Assembly: GCA_019614645.1 (NCBI GenBank)
Contig: JABWDB010000007.1
Coordinates: forward strand, 9,995,501 to 10,059,500
DNA: 64,000 nucleotides
Direction of reading: 5' to 3'
Origin: Stratiolaelaps scimitus
Lineage: Eukaryota > Arthropoda > Arachnida > Mesostigmata > Laelapidae
Positions 12,071 through 24,778 of the stretch are shown here, one piece after another. The notes under the pieces were generated by a model. It ran no database searches and had not been told where the DNA came from. It saw only the letters and a list, made by a program, of their open reading frames with translations. A program made the position numbers and the translations under genes. Position 1 is the stretch's first letter. Every line of letters starts with the position of its first letter.

Positions 12071-14060
12071 CAGTTTATTATGCACATAATCTGTGAGCAC
12101 GTTCGCATCTTCCACGAGACGAATTATTAGCTTGTGTCATCAAATATCAAATGTCCATACGCGTACACGAACGAGATGCGGACGGATGCATGTGACTCTG
12201 TGCCCTATGCCATCTCTCGGCTAAGTCAACTGCAATTGCTATTTACATAGGCACGCAATCGTCCTGATTTCCTGTATTTCCATTGCTGCAATTTCACGTT
12301 CAACGGGCAACAACGCGATTGCACGCTCGTTGAGCGCCGCTTCAAAAGGGGATGTATTTCCTGTTTGACTTTGATTGGCTTTGTTGGTCTTTCCCATCCC
12401 GTTTCGCCCAGTTTCCTTTCAATTGATTGATGTAAATAAACAAACAAATAACGGGAAGAGATGCGGATGACCTTATAAACGAGTCGAGCCAGTGATGGAT
12501 AACGACTGTTCAATGCAACAGGAGCTTCGAGGAATCATGATTTCAATGGCTGTCGTTAAGGTAGTACTAAAATATATCGTCGTCTGTAGACCCCTGTCCG
12601 AACTCAAGTCTCTAAACAAGTCTACCCGAGCTTTCTTTTACCATTGAAAACAACGAAGTATTTTCATCCATGAGCCTGCACTTTTTTTTTTTTCATGAGT
12701 GAATGAGCCTGGACTTGGTGGTAGTTACATGTTACAATTGGAGCCGGTGGTGAAGACACGGTACAAAATACACGTTTGGTGTGAGCCTTGGAACGTGACG
12801 CTTGGTCCATCTTGAAAAGTGGCTAACATTATCGCTCCAGGCTATTTCCGAGTTTCGTACAATGGAGACCGTTGGGCGAATTCTTCATCATTTTTAAAAC
12901 GCGTGACAGATTAACATCAGAAATGCAATTGCAACTTGGTTATGTATACCAGTTTGTACGAGCTCTATAATAGTTGTATAATCTGAAGCCACTTCAAAAT
13001 TTATTTCTGTGAAGATCATCAGTTCGTGTGTAGACAATGCGACGATCCTATCCACGAGGTCATTTGGACTAATATTACCATTTAACAAGCGATACTAAAA
13101 ATAACTATAATTTCAATACTTTTTTTAATTCATTATAATTGCTATATTTTTTAACTCTACAATAACGTTTATGGTAGTTATGCACTCAAATTTCATTTTC
13201 GAGCGCCTAATCGAAAGTCCTCTCGTATTCCTGGCCCTTCCAAATGAGATCACAGTCGCGTTCACGAAGGGAGACCCTCAGTCAACGTCTTGTCAGACGG
13301 CAGTCCTAATCAATCAATTATGACAGCTATCTTTTGAAACTCGAATATTCACCAAACATGATTAACATAAACTCTCTCGAGAACAATTCTAACGCATCAT
13401 TACGCAAGTGAGGTCTTCTGTTATTACAGTACGCATTGAGTTCTGAGGAAACGGGCCCAGCTTTAGGTACAACAATCCGCAGGCGCCTGCGCACATTCAA
13501 CATTGTAGACTACACGAAGATCATTTCTGAGTCTAACGACAGACTGCGACAGCAGTATTCAACAGGCACATGCGTTGATCTCAGTAGGTACACGTGAACA
13601 CTGCCAACTTCTTCTTAAATGCAGACTTATGCCAAACGTTCCCAACGGGAGCCGTCCCGTCAGCCCACCATTTCTCAGCGTTGTTTGAGACCAATCGGCA
13701 GTACACTCATCCTCCCCCTTGCAATTCCGTAAGTGGCGTCCGGCCGTATAAGAACGTCACCCGCCCTGCACTGAGCTTTTTTTTTTACAATACAGATGGG
13801 AGCCACACGTGACCACCTGTGTCCTCGGTGAACTGACCCACTTCACTTGCAGTGTGCAACGGTGAACAGTGGTAGAGCGGTGCACAGTGGTGCATTGCGT
13901 TTTACTGCCACCATAGCAAGCAACTCGCTCTCTCTTTCTCTACCACTTGCCACCTACGAGCAACCGCCTGTGCCATGTGATGGTTTCACCTTACCCCGGT
14001 TCGCGTCTCATTCGGAGTCGGGTTTGGACTCTGTGCAATCCACCTGGCCGACGCCGTCGC

Positions 14061-14094
14061 TGCAGCAGCAACAGCAGCAGAAGCAGCAGTGGCA
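14061..14094. repeat. (CAG)n-type trinucleotide repeat
   Basis: Imperfect CAG/AAG repeats. Would read as Gln if translated, but no gene is recognised around it. Confidence 0.85.
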
Positions 14095-14727
14095 GTAGCC
14101 GCTGGCCTCTAGGGGCTAAAGCTACACATTTACTCTCCTCGCAGGTGAAATAGGGGATCTAGACGGGGATATTTAGCTTAGAACCTTGCTTGACAGAGCC
14201 GCATGTACCCACACAGCGAGGCGGGGTGAATGCCAACCCCTGCTCACATCGCGCTCAGCGATACGCGGACTGAACTTCACGAGGAGTGCTGCTCTTTTAG
14301 TATCCACAAACAACTCACCTGGACGCGAATAAGGGAAGCCAGGGCTTGTCGTCGTGGCATACGAAGCCGCCACTGTCGCTACCTCGTGCGTCTGTTGGCC
14401 GCTTGGTCGGTCGGCCCGTAGCTGGTTCTCCGAGCTACGTGTTCGTTTGCAGAGGTCGACGGTGGAGCTTTCAGCCTCAACTTCTGCCTGCCCCCTCTCG
14501 CCGCCTATCTGATGTTCACTTCTCCCGCTCTCGAGTCCGCGCCATCGGCTCGGGTCTCAAAGAGAAGGCACCTCGATGGATCCTCAAGTCCCCGAGGACG
14601 TGTGCGCAAGCGGCCACACACATTAGCCTGATTGGCACCTCTGGCCTCGACAGCGTCTGGTCAATGGCATCCACCTCAGCCGCGTTGGCAGCGACTCATT
14701 TAAATGCCATCGCGTACTACTCCGTTC

Positions 14728-14749
14728 CTCTCTCTCTCTCTCTCTCTCC
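14728..14749. repeat. (CT)n microsatellite
   Basis: 22 bp of CT repeats at the edge of a GC-rich block. Confidence 0.95.
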
Positions 14750-15880
14750 CTTTTCCTCTGTTGCGCTAACGTAGCAAACGAATACATATATACACAGTGT
14801 AACAGTCAACATATGGACGGATACCCATGGGAGTATATCACGAACGGTCACCATCACCGGGGACGCGAATCATTCCGCGCCGTCTTTCGAGTCGGCTTCA
14901 TAAGCTGGTAGAGCTCACGTAGCCATGGTTAAACGGTCCGAATCAATAATTTCGAATTAATATTACAGCTATATAAGGAATAAGTACTGAAACGCTGTTG
15001 TAGCGCAGAGACGACAGATGACGCCCAGATATCACTTGTTAGTCGTATCCAATTCGAGAATGAATTTTCACTCGAAACATTGATTTAAGGTATAATATTA
15101 TTATTACGATCGTTCACCGACTTTGTTAAAGCTCACTGAAACCTCGTTCGCCTAACTAACTGTAATCTGTGTTAGTATTTGACGGAGTCTATAGATCATT
15201 AAGTGATTTTCAGGGCGTAGTTATTCAGTGATGATTTCTCTGGGGTGAGTTCGTTGTCATTGTCAAGGAAATCGATTATCAGGTTCGCCCTGTTCGCACT
15301 TCTAGCGGAATTGGTTCACTAAGATTAGACTTCATGAGGTCCTCTTTTCCCCTATGCGTGAGCATATTTCGGTAAATAAGGTCACTTCCATTTGTTTTGT
15401 GCCCACCTTCGAAGGTATGCCCGTTCTGCGGCGCGTGTTCAATAGAATGGCCCTGCAGCACAATCGCGGCAATCAGCTCATCAGTGGCCCATTCGCCGAG
15501 GGAATACATTGTGAAGAGTGTCAGTGGTGGTTGTGGCTAAAGCAAGGTAATAGATGGATGGATGAATGGGAGGCACCATTGTGTAACATACATCGTGAAT
15601 AATGACGTGCCTGCACAAAAATGAGACAAGCATTCCATCTCAGTGCACATATCACCATCGCACTCTTCCGGCTTCCATTGCCCGCTTATCACGCAGGTGT
15701 AAGAACGGCATGCAAGACACGTTGGCAACAGCCGCGTCCACGCGAACGCTATCGTTATGCTTAGCCAAGATTGTCCGCGGGGGGCAGCCGCTGCCGGCTC
15801 TCTCTCTCTCTGTCTCTCTCTTTCTCTCTCTGAGACTGGCGGAAAGGCAGCCCTCATCACGGCCACGGGTAGTCGCATGC

Positions 15881-15900
15881 TTGTGTGTGTGTGTTTGTGT
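15881..15900. repeat. (TG)n microsatellite
   Basis: TG repeats with one interruption. Confidence 0.9.
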
Positions 15901-17370
15901 CGGTGAGTTGCCGGCTGGTTACCGGGACAGACGGAGTGCCTCCGAAACGCGATAAGGCAAACAACCCGGACGTTAATAGATACCAATTCATTGAGGTAGT
16001 AGTATTCGGGATAGCTAAATCAATTCCCCTTGCTGGATATGGATGGGGATTTCTGTATGCAGAACAGATCTGGATAGCTGAGCGCAGAACAGGACTATGG
16101 GGCCTGAGGCAAAAACACTCTAGCCTGCGAGTACCTTTGTGGGTGTCTGCCTTATCCTGGTGGAGGCCAAACGTGGCCGGAATCGACACAGCAAACGAGA
16201 ATTGCGTGGAACCTGTATCACGGAACATGGGATTGTTCATTTAGGAGGCCTTCCCTTTTTTCCTCGGCTTAGCTTGCACATGATAGAACTGCTCTTCATA
16301 AGGAAGCCTGTACATCCCTGGAGGGAATTGCCCGCGATTATTTATTAACCATAGGATCGTCGTATGGCATCATACGAACCCTTACAAAGTCTACCGCGCG
16401 CCACAACGTGGATACGTAGATTCTACAGGGCTAAATGGGAACAATTGGTGAAAAATTGCCTCCTGAAAACGGGATGCATCGAAGGTTACTTGTGGCATTT
16501 AGTCACAGTCAGCATTGCATCGGAGCTTATTTTGACAAAAAAAAAAAAAACGTAAATACTCTGACTAACCTTGCATGCACGACTCAAACATATTTTCCAC
16601 TGTGACCATAAACAGGAATCTATGTAGAATAGGCGCTGACCTCTGAGTTCTAGCAGTAAAATTTCGCCTGATTTTAAAGGCGCTCCAATAACATAATATA
16701 AGGACTGTGTCCCATTCATCAATCATCTTCGAACTACAGCTTAGTCGTTACGGGTACGATGGTCATAACCTTATCTATGATGGTCCAGCAATGTGTCAAC
16801 AGAATGAGATATGAACTGAATTTACCAAATGGAAAAAGATATTGCCGTTTAAATAATGTTTACTTCATTTCACCACCCCAGGCATAGAAGATCCCGCGTA
16901 GAAATAGCTCACAAGCCGCGATATACATATGTAAGATTATACAAGTAAATATATTCATTCATTCATTTTACATAGTTGTTTATTTAAGCCAACATTGTTG
17001 TTGAGTCGAAACGCCGCTGCACCACACAATTGCACTGTTTGTTTCGTGGTTCGTTCTACGCCTGCAGATGATACATACCCATTTCCCCATCTCTCTATGT
17101 ATCAATTTGATTCCGCATCTATTTACTCATATGTAATGTTTTGTAATTTATTATTTCATATATTGTGTCATTATGATATTTGTACACAGTACCATGGTGA
17201 TCATCCTCAACGCTCTTTAAGACGTTCTAGCAGGAAAGAACCAAAGTGATGATAAAAAAAACAAAACAAAGACAGAAAATAAATGAGATCATTGCATATC
17301 AACTAGCTATTGCCACTTGAAAATTTCGTCGATTTTATATTTGCGACACACCGATTCGTAACAGGATCGT

Positions 17371-17397
17371 TATAATAATAATAATAATAATAATAAT
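17371..17397. repeat. (TAA)n trinucleotide repeat
   Basis: Nine TAA units. Confidence 0.95.
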
Positions 17398-17754
17398 CAT
17401 AGTAATCGCGCGGGTTTCCTTCCTTATAACGGTAACACGAGGAGTGGTCTTAGAGCTCAGTGGCCAAGCGATGAATATCGGCCGATCCCACTATTGAGCA
17501 TCCGAGATGTCCTCTGCTCTGTTCAGCCTATCGCTGCCCTGTTATTCGCCACATTTCAGGCCTTGGATATGGCTATAGGCATCGGTTGGTAACCCTATAC
17601 ATGTTCTATCTTTTCTGCCTTCCTCTCCCACCGTCAACAGCGTCACCATCACACCGCATCGTAGATCTCTCATAGAGATACGTGAGATAGTTGGGAGAGA
17701 TTGGAGACTTCTTATTGGTTCGAGACTACTAGTACTACTATTCTGATAGTACAC

Positions 17755-17776
17755 TATATATATATATATATATATA
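17755..17776. repeat. (AT)n microsatellite
   Basis: 22 bp of alternating TA. Confidence 0.95.
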
Positions 17777-19280
17777 ATGATTCCCACGTATATGTGTGGC
17801 TAAGGGAGACGATTCAATGGGGTAATGGCGCCAACTATGGCTAAGTGCGACGTAGTTGTCTAGATATGACTTCCTAACCATGCCGGCCTTCCTGCGAACA
17901 TGGAATAGTAATTTGCTTCATTACACGACAGCAACATTAGGGCTTATAGCAAGAAAAGTGAAGTCAAGCAGTGGGAGAGGGAGAGAGAGTGAGAGTCGTC
18001 GTTAGTTGAGGAAATCGCCCCCTTATTTTTACTATCCGCTGTCGTCTATTACTGTATACAGGTATGTACAGCCGGCTAGAAATCGGAGTGAATAGCTTCA
18101 ATGCAATTCCTTATCGCTATCTATATATACGTGCATATCGGAATATCCATAGTGAGTGTCCACCTCCGCTGGGTGGTCGTTTGGATCACCGAAGAAGAAC
18201 AACAATGTGTAGTGTCCTTCTTCCCTATTGTAGAACGATGATAGCTCTACAGTAACAGAGAACAGCGATGAACAATAGACGCGATAGAACAACTCATAAA
18301 AGATCAATCCAAATCTACAGATGCTCAGCCGTTTCAAGGCCGTCTGCGTGGAAGTTAGTAGACTCGTAAATATAATAGCCACAATCTGGACAGGTTGCAC
18401 GTTGGCTACCTCCAGTACATTGAAATATAAAGAATGAGTGTACCTAATTGATTGTTCTTGCTACATACCTTTGTACATGTCTCTCTACGGTGCTGTGGTT
18501 GTCGCGCACACTTAGGCAAACATCGTAAAAGCAAAAGTAAAAGAACGCGACAAAAGCATTTTTGTAATGCCAGATCAACGTGCAGAATTCCAGATTTTAG
18601 ATGAGAATTTGGTCATCCTTTGAAGAGAGCGTGTTGGTTTCATTTCGTAGGCTCGACAATTACGCCCGACCATCTATACAATGCATGTCTCTTTCTTAAC
18701 CATATATTTTTGGCGTTACTAATAGTGATGAAGTGCTTCAACAGTTGCATCATGTGGCCAGTGAACGCTGAGGGCTAACAACTTATCGGCACTTCGCTGT
18801 CCGCTGTAAGCGTATTGCCTCTCTAAGGGGTAGAAGCAGAATGACATCAAATTGCACTAACCGCTCTACCAAACAGACCGAGTAACTCCCGCGCTAAACG
18901 CCACGCAGCGAAGGCCACTTGTTATGCGACTCGGCTTGAATTCAGATGAGCTAGTTTTTACTCCAACATATCTCCTCTTGAAATGGTTGTGGAATACTGA
19001 TCGGCGGCAGGCTGGAAGTCGCATACGTTTGCGGAAACAGCAGATAATAGCCTCTGCATCGAAATGCTGCTTGGAAGACTTTCTTTTTGCATCAGCGGAT
19101 TCGACTTTGTGCTCGGCGTTTGCATGGCTTTATATTCCTATCGAGAAAATAATCGTCGTCGGTTGAGACTGCCCCTCGTGGCAGTCGGAGGCCACAGATC
19201 ATCGCTGAACTTGATCCCTGCCGCCCCACAAAATAGACACTATCAAACGTATCAGAAGAGGGTCAGCGCGGAATACATGA

Positions 19281-19300
19281 AGCAGCAGCAGCAGCAGCAA
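19281..19300. repeat. (CAG)n trinucleotide repeat
   Basis: Six to seven CAG units. Confidence 0.9.
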
Positions 19301-19899
19301 CCGATTGGCTAATCTTAATAAGAGACATGAACGTCTTTGGTATCTGTATCTCCGTCGTCTGTCTTATTCCACAGGACATCAGCAGACACAGCCCGCTTTG
19401 CCTTTAAGCACTAACAGCGATTCTAATACCCGAAATTCGAAGGAGAAACCCTTCTAGTCCCTGATACGATATTGATAGTCGAGTTGGGGACGACTCCTTA
19501 GGAATAGCTCGTGACAACAGTGGACGACCCTCATAGCGGGTTATCCATCCGTTGCCCTGATGATCCTTTATCGTCACATGACATTATCAAATTTTAGGCA
19601 ACAATGAAGAACGATACTATTCTACTTCAATGCAAATCGAGACACCGTCCTCACTTCGAATCTCGAAGTGACACAGGCAATCCTCAGAAGCAGCGAACGA
19701 GCCTTATGCCGTCTCCCATCCGTTTTACCAACCCTCACACAAAACTGTACTAACCAGCATCTGATACAATATTTATTACAATGGCGACCACTCTCCATCG
19801 GTTTCTATTATATTCAGGCTCGATTGGCCTGTCTCGGAATCGTCCCATCGTGATCGTGACAGCGGGAGGTTCTGCGTATCGATCGAGCGCACACGAAAC

Positions 19900-20634
19900 A
19901 GTACGATCACACTCAACGAGTTTCTTAATCGTTTTTAGTTTTGCTCTGCTTGCCTCGTTTGTTCACCGAGTTCTTGCTATACTCTCTCTCCTTCTCGTCG
20001 TCTCTTCCTCTGTGTCTGTCTCTAGCTCGTTGTCTCACTCCCGCACACCATCCTCTGGTTGCTCCTTTACCGGAGCTATTTAATGGTCGATCTGCGATAG
20101 ACCACGGCCAGCGAACGGCGCCAAATTCAAATCGCCGACCACTCGGTCTTCTCGCCGTGGAGCACAAGCTGTTCCTGCTCCCGACGAGGCTGCTACTACT
20201 ACAGCGCTAGAGCTCGTTGTTGCGTGCCGGTCCCTGAGTGATTAGAGGTTGCCGGTGCTCGCTATGGCGGAGGGCACGGATCCGCCCACATCGACGAGAC
20301 TACATCTCATTTTTCCCCGCGGAAGCGCTCGGCCCGGTGCTCGAGCGTTCGGACGTGGACTGGGATTGTGGACAGCAGCATCGAATCACGGGGTCTATCT
20401 AGACACGGGGCAAATCGGACACGCTGTCCTCGTACCTTCGATGATAAGGGATGTGTTGCTGTGCTTATTGTGGTTGCACGCCCTACTAGATGATTATCAT
20501 TATATTGATTTTGCTACAACGTTTGTGCTATGGGGGAGCCGGACGGGGCGGTGGTGATTGTTTCAAAACAGCGATCCGTGAAGTGGAATATGCACCCTTT
20601 TCACACACGCTAGCTCTAACTAGCCACAACTCGG

Positions 20635-20637
<3 letters not shown>
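19900..20637. other. GC-rich block, function unknown
   Basis: CT-rich on the + strand from 19.98 to 20.05 kb, then GC-rich to about 20.45 kb. An ATG at 20249 opens a 102-codon frame without a known domain. Could be a noncoding exon or enhancer. Confidence 0.25.
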
Positions 20638-20669
<32 letters not shown>

Positions 20670-20708
20670 TCAATTTGGATGTGTATATATATATATATAT
20701 ATATATAT
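20638..20708. repeat. Twin (AT)n microsatellites
   Basis: Two tracts (20638-20666 and 20684-20708) separated by 17 bp. Confidence 0.95.
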
Positions 20709-21618
20709 TCATGCATCTTCAGGTGCGTTGGATGGACGCTCAATTCAGCTGCTGCTAATTTAGCACTGAGGCACTGTGGGTGGCATGCAAGCGCCATCGT
20801 TTATGTATGATTCAAGTAAATACATGTTGTCGAATATGAGCTCTATACCTGGAGGGATTCACGTCCACATCGATATACAGTCCAAGACTAGGGACCAACA
20901 GCGTCTGTAGCACAAGGCATCCCGCTATCCGAAGCCGCGCTACTTTGTCGGCCGAGGCTCACCGCAACCTCGTGAGGGATTCCCGAAGTCGCTGCTCCTC
21001 ATACGAGGAGCGGCTCGGCGCACCAATGACTAGGCGGGAAAACTTACCAACAGAGGCTGCAAGCATAAGAGCCAAACGACCATGAAACATTACGAGACGG
21101 GGGCTGATGATGGACACGACATTTACGCATCATGACAACTCCGAGCTTACACCCTCATCCGAGTCAATCAACGAATTCGACCAGTGACATAGTGAGGCGG
21201 CACCACTATGTGAAGTATGTGGAGAAGACTAGCGAATGAGAAGAAAGCTAATGTGCGGATAGTTCGCTGATGACCCGAACATTGTCAGCACTCACGGAGT
21301 CTAGCCGTTGCGTCATCGATAAGGACTCGCAGAGGATTAACACACTAGGAAGATATGCGTGCCTAAGTATAATATCATTCAGCGTTCAGTGCTTTCAGAT
21401 GAACTGTATTGTTATGGTGCTTGTGAGATCTGACTGACTCGAATATTTCAAACACTTCAAGAGTTGGCAACATAGATCTGAAGGGAACAATATGTCAAAC
21501 ACAGATAGGAACTTTTTCAAGTATGCCTCACGAATAAGCCGACATGTACTATTATAGTATAAATCAGATTTCAAATAAAAATGCAATTATATATCCACTA
21601 TATTCAAGATTCAAATTG

Positions 21619-21650
21619 CGGTTCATCACCGGAACTGCAGCCGTATAATA
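21619..21650 (-). repeat. Possible decayed AATAAACC repeat, copy 5
   Basis: GCGGTTCATCACCGGAACTG followed by CAGCCGTATAAT keeps the GGAACTGCAG core, but the AATAAA is lost. Confidence 0.3.
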
Positions 21651-21670
21651 CAACACTCGACTTCTCAATC

Positions 21671-21689
21671 ATATATATTATATATATAG
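21671..21689. repeat. (AT)n microsatellite
   Basis: Short interrupted TA tract followed by a CA-rich stretch. Confidence 0.85.
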
Positions 21690-22260
21690 AAACACACACA
21701 GACACACAAGCCAAAGTAATGCATAGCCATCTGGGTGGGGAGAGGTGTGTGCGAGTTTAGTGGGTTTGGGTGTCCCACAATAGCGCTGTAATAGCGGGCC
21801 GCTCAGCGCGTATTTGCATCAAGTATTTTCATAATCCCTCCAAAACAAAAAATACATATACCCACGCACAAAACTACCCTAAACATCGACATATGCTCAG
21901 TCATTTAGTCGGCAAAGTTGGTAGGCAAAATCGCGTCCTCCTCATCCGGTCCGCATCGGAACTCACAACTTCATTGTATAGCTCACAAACACATATAGGC
22001 GATATTTTGCGTACGCGGTCAATGTGTGGCGTAATAAGAGTGTGGCACATAGATACTAAATATGATAAATCTTTGGTTTCGCCCATCCACTCATTGTTTC
22101 CATCCTTTTCCCCCACTCAAAATTTCTCTCACTCTTTCATAGATTTCATAGCAGAGCTTCTTATGCATACGACAACGGACCTCAGCACGACCTCACTCGT
22201 AGCTCCTCCTCGGGATAGCACGGCGCACTGTCCTTCAAGCCCTATTACTCTCACGCACGC

Positions 22261-22281
22261 ACACACACACACATATATATA
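22261..22281. repeat. (AC)n-(AT)n compound microsatellite
   Basis: AC repeats passing directly into AT repeats. Confidence 0.9.
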
Positions 22282-23373
22282 AAACATCGAGAACAGCGCG
22301 CTCCGCCACGATCCCACTACGAGGTCCACTTCACCAATGTCCCCCCTACATCTCGCAATGAGGCGCCTCGTATTCCGCCATGTTCTGCTATCGAGCAGGA
22401 GGAGCAGGACCGAGCCAGTCATCGACGCAGGTTGGCGGACAGTTGTCCGTCCGGCAAGCACTTCATGTTTACAGACGGGAGCGGATCAACTCGGTGAGTG
22501 AGAGTGTGTATGCCTTCACCAGCATCATCATCGTCGTCGTTGTTGTTGTTCTTCGACGACTGGAATAACACACAAATACACACACTGGACCACTATGTAT
22601 GTTTACTCATTACGGACGATTGTAGCTGCCGCTGCACCGGTGGCACTGGTGGTAGCGGCCGTTGTGGCAGAGGAAGCCCAACCGTTTCTTTGCTCGGGCG
22701 GAACCACCTCGGCGACCAGCTCGCCGATGAGACTCACTCGAAGTCGATGGAGCAGCTCGCTGGCGACACTCATCGAGACGATGATAAACACAGATAGATG
22801 AATGCAGCATGTGTCCTATGTGGGCTCTCGGACGCGAGCTCCGTGCAATGGTGACTGTAGCGATAAGATGTACTCGGCTCGAGAGGTGCTCAAACTTGTC
22901 CAGCCGGTAAACACCAACCGATTTTATCTCTGCTGTAGCTGGAGGCGGGATAGCGGACCGTCTTTCGTTCGGAACAGCTCGCTGGGTTGCGAATTACACG
23001 ATCGGCTCGTGCTGAATAGGCTCCCTCAGTTGTGCTAACTTAAAGAAGCCCGCCGCCTCTGCTGTTGCTGCTGGTGCCACTGCGATCCAACTTCAATAAA
23101 GGTAAAGGCGATGAAGGTGAAGGTGTAACGCCAGGCCGTAACATAGATGGATGGATGAGAGCCTGCCTTTCTTTCGAGATAGCGTAATGAAGCTGTTTTG
23201 AGTCGTGCGCTCGAAGCGAACTTGTGGAAGTATTGGGTCAGTTGAATGGACACGTGCCGCCAACTGCAAACAACGAACGGCCGCTTTGCCGTGGATTTTG
23301 CGGCGAGGTAGAGGTTAGGGGTCGCTGGCGACGGAGAAATTCTGCATTGCGTAAGGACAGACCTTACCTGTTT

Positions 23374-23391
23374 GGAAAGGCGATGTATGCC

Positions 23392-23435
<44 letters not shown>

Positions 23436-23453
23436 GGCATACATCGCCTTTCC
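23374..23453. repeat. Perfect 80-bp palindrome with (TA)17 core
   Basis: GGAAAGGCGATGTATGCC plus CATATG, then 34 bp of alternating TA, then the exact reverse complement. Both 40-base halves match without error. Able to extrude a cruciform. Confidence 0.95.
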
Positions 23454-24705
23454 TTGGATAGGTTTACGAGGTAGTTTTTTTTTGCTGACACAAGCTTCCT
23501 ACAGTTAGCAGTACTTACTCTTAAAGAACGATGATTCGACTAATACCCAGTTGCTAAATAGGCACCCTAACACCGGATGGTACCGTTGATAACCTTATCT
23601 CTAACTCGTAGCTTGTCTAATACCACCGTTAGGTATTATAATCATCTCTTGTTTTCACATAGGTTTATGAGACTTCAAGCGATTCCGTTAGCCCACGTGT
23701 ATTAAAGGTTACATTTTACCTAGTTCTGATAATATACCAATAAAACCTTTACCGAATATACGCAAACATTCTACGGTTCATGCTCGATGACGATGCAGAT
23801 TTACTACAAAAAAAAAAGAAACAAACATAAGTGTCCACATTATTTTCAGACAGGAGACGAGTGCAAATCACGTTCAATGACCAAAGATGACTAGACATGT
23901 GCAAGTAGCAATTGCGTATATTTCTGCAAACGACGCGGGTTTTTGCAGCGAACTTTCGCAGCACGTAGCGCATAAAAATACTGAAAGCGTCGGCTGAAGG
24001 TGAACTCGATCTTCGGCCGAGGTAATCCATCCGGAACTGCTGCGGGCATGCATCCTCCTCGAGCAGATGTGGAAGAAACGACTATGTCTTAGGTGGAACA
24101 GGATGAGATTGTATTTTGTGACATGGTTTTTGGTCGAATTCAATTTCCCCAACTTAGTGTTAGGTCTCAAAGGCTTTGCGCATTTTTATACGCATGTCTG
24201 TTGAAACAAACAGCCCTTCGACAATGCAAACGCCTAGGTAACGGGAGATGGCAAACAATTGCTTGTGTGAAGCGTTCTCAATTTTTCAGGGAGCGACAGT
24301 TTGAAACAGCGTCGCCGACTGGTTGGAAACAATGTCTTTCTATAAGGCGCACCTGACTTGGTTCGCCAAGCGTTTAAAGGGATATTCGTTCTCAAGAAAT
24401 TCGTCCTCTACTCGCCATGTGTATCTTTATTTATGGACATAAATAATGCATTATATTTGTGTCTGTCAGAAACCAAACATAACGGCCACCTGAAATAAAT
24501 ATTCCACAACTGGTCTGCTATTTGACAGGAATTACTTCGCGGGATGATGTTTCAATTATGAAGCAGTTCGTACTGTATCCTTACGGCTCATCAAATTACG
24601 TTATCAGACTGGCTGCATCTCGGTTAGTACAGTATTATTTAGATCCATGCTAGATAGACCCTACATGTTCGGTATTGTTGCGGACCATGATATATTCTGT
24701 CTACC

Positions 24706-24778
24706 TATATTCGAGCTGGGGAGACTATAAAATTGTCTCAGGACGACACAATTTTATAGTGTCTCCAACTCAAATGTA
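24706..24778 (+). ncRNA. Imperfect hairpin resembling a small-RNA precursor
   Basis: Arms 24706-24736 and 24748-24778 pair at 28 of 31 positions (mismatches at 24712/24772, 24716/24768 and 24723/24761; two are G-U pairs) across an 11-nt loop. The stem length and the few scattered mismatches are as in an animal pre-miRNA. No known miRNA seed was recognised. A relic of a foldback element is the main alternative. Confidence 0.3.

Larger units (their letters stand above)
7400..13590. other. AT-rich intergenic DNA
   Basis: No gene or known element seen. Holds (AT)n tracts at 11.0 and 12.04 kb, a (TG)n tract at 9.54 kb, a short direct repeat GAGATCGTACATT at 8658 and 8681, and a poly-T run at 12682-12693. 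Confidence 0.5.
13590..14780. other. GC-rich block, function unknown
   Basis: Contains a TATAAG at 13747, a CAG-rich tract and open frames up to 142 codons without recognised domains. Possible regulatory island. Confidence 0.3.
14780..19900. other. Intergenic, no gene seen
   Basis: Mostly AT-rich, with microsatellites at 15.88, 17.37, 17.76 and 19.28 kb. Two overlapping antiparallel frames at about 15.86-16.24 kb are open, but neither is recognised. Confidence 0.5.
20710..23370. other. Intergenic, with a GC-rich part at 22.3-23.1 kb
   Basis: No coding family recognised. The frame at 21770-22282 (170 codons) is driven by low-complexity sequence. Contains the possible repeat copy at 21.62 kb and a compound microsatellite at 22.26 kb. 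Confidence 0.4.

Noticed and set aside
12670..12714. ATGAGCCTG(C/G)AC repeated on both sides of a poly-T run
   Set aside because: Could be a target-site duplication around a poly-A insertion, but the repeat is imperfect and the insert is too short to identify.
13747..13780. TATAAG in a GC-rich block as a possible promoter
   Set aside because: No clear initiator at about +30 and no gene follows.
21770..22282. 170-codon frame
   Set aside because: Ends in microsatellite sequence and has no recognisable domain.
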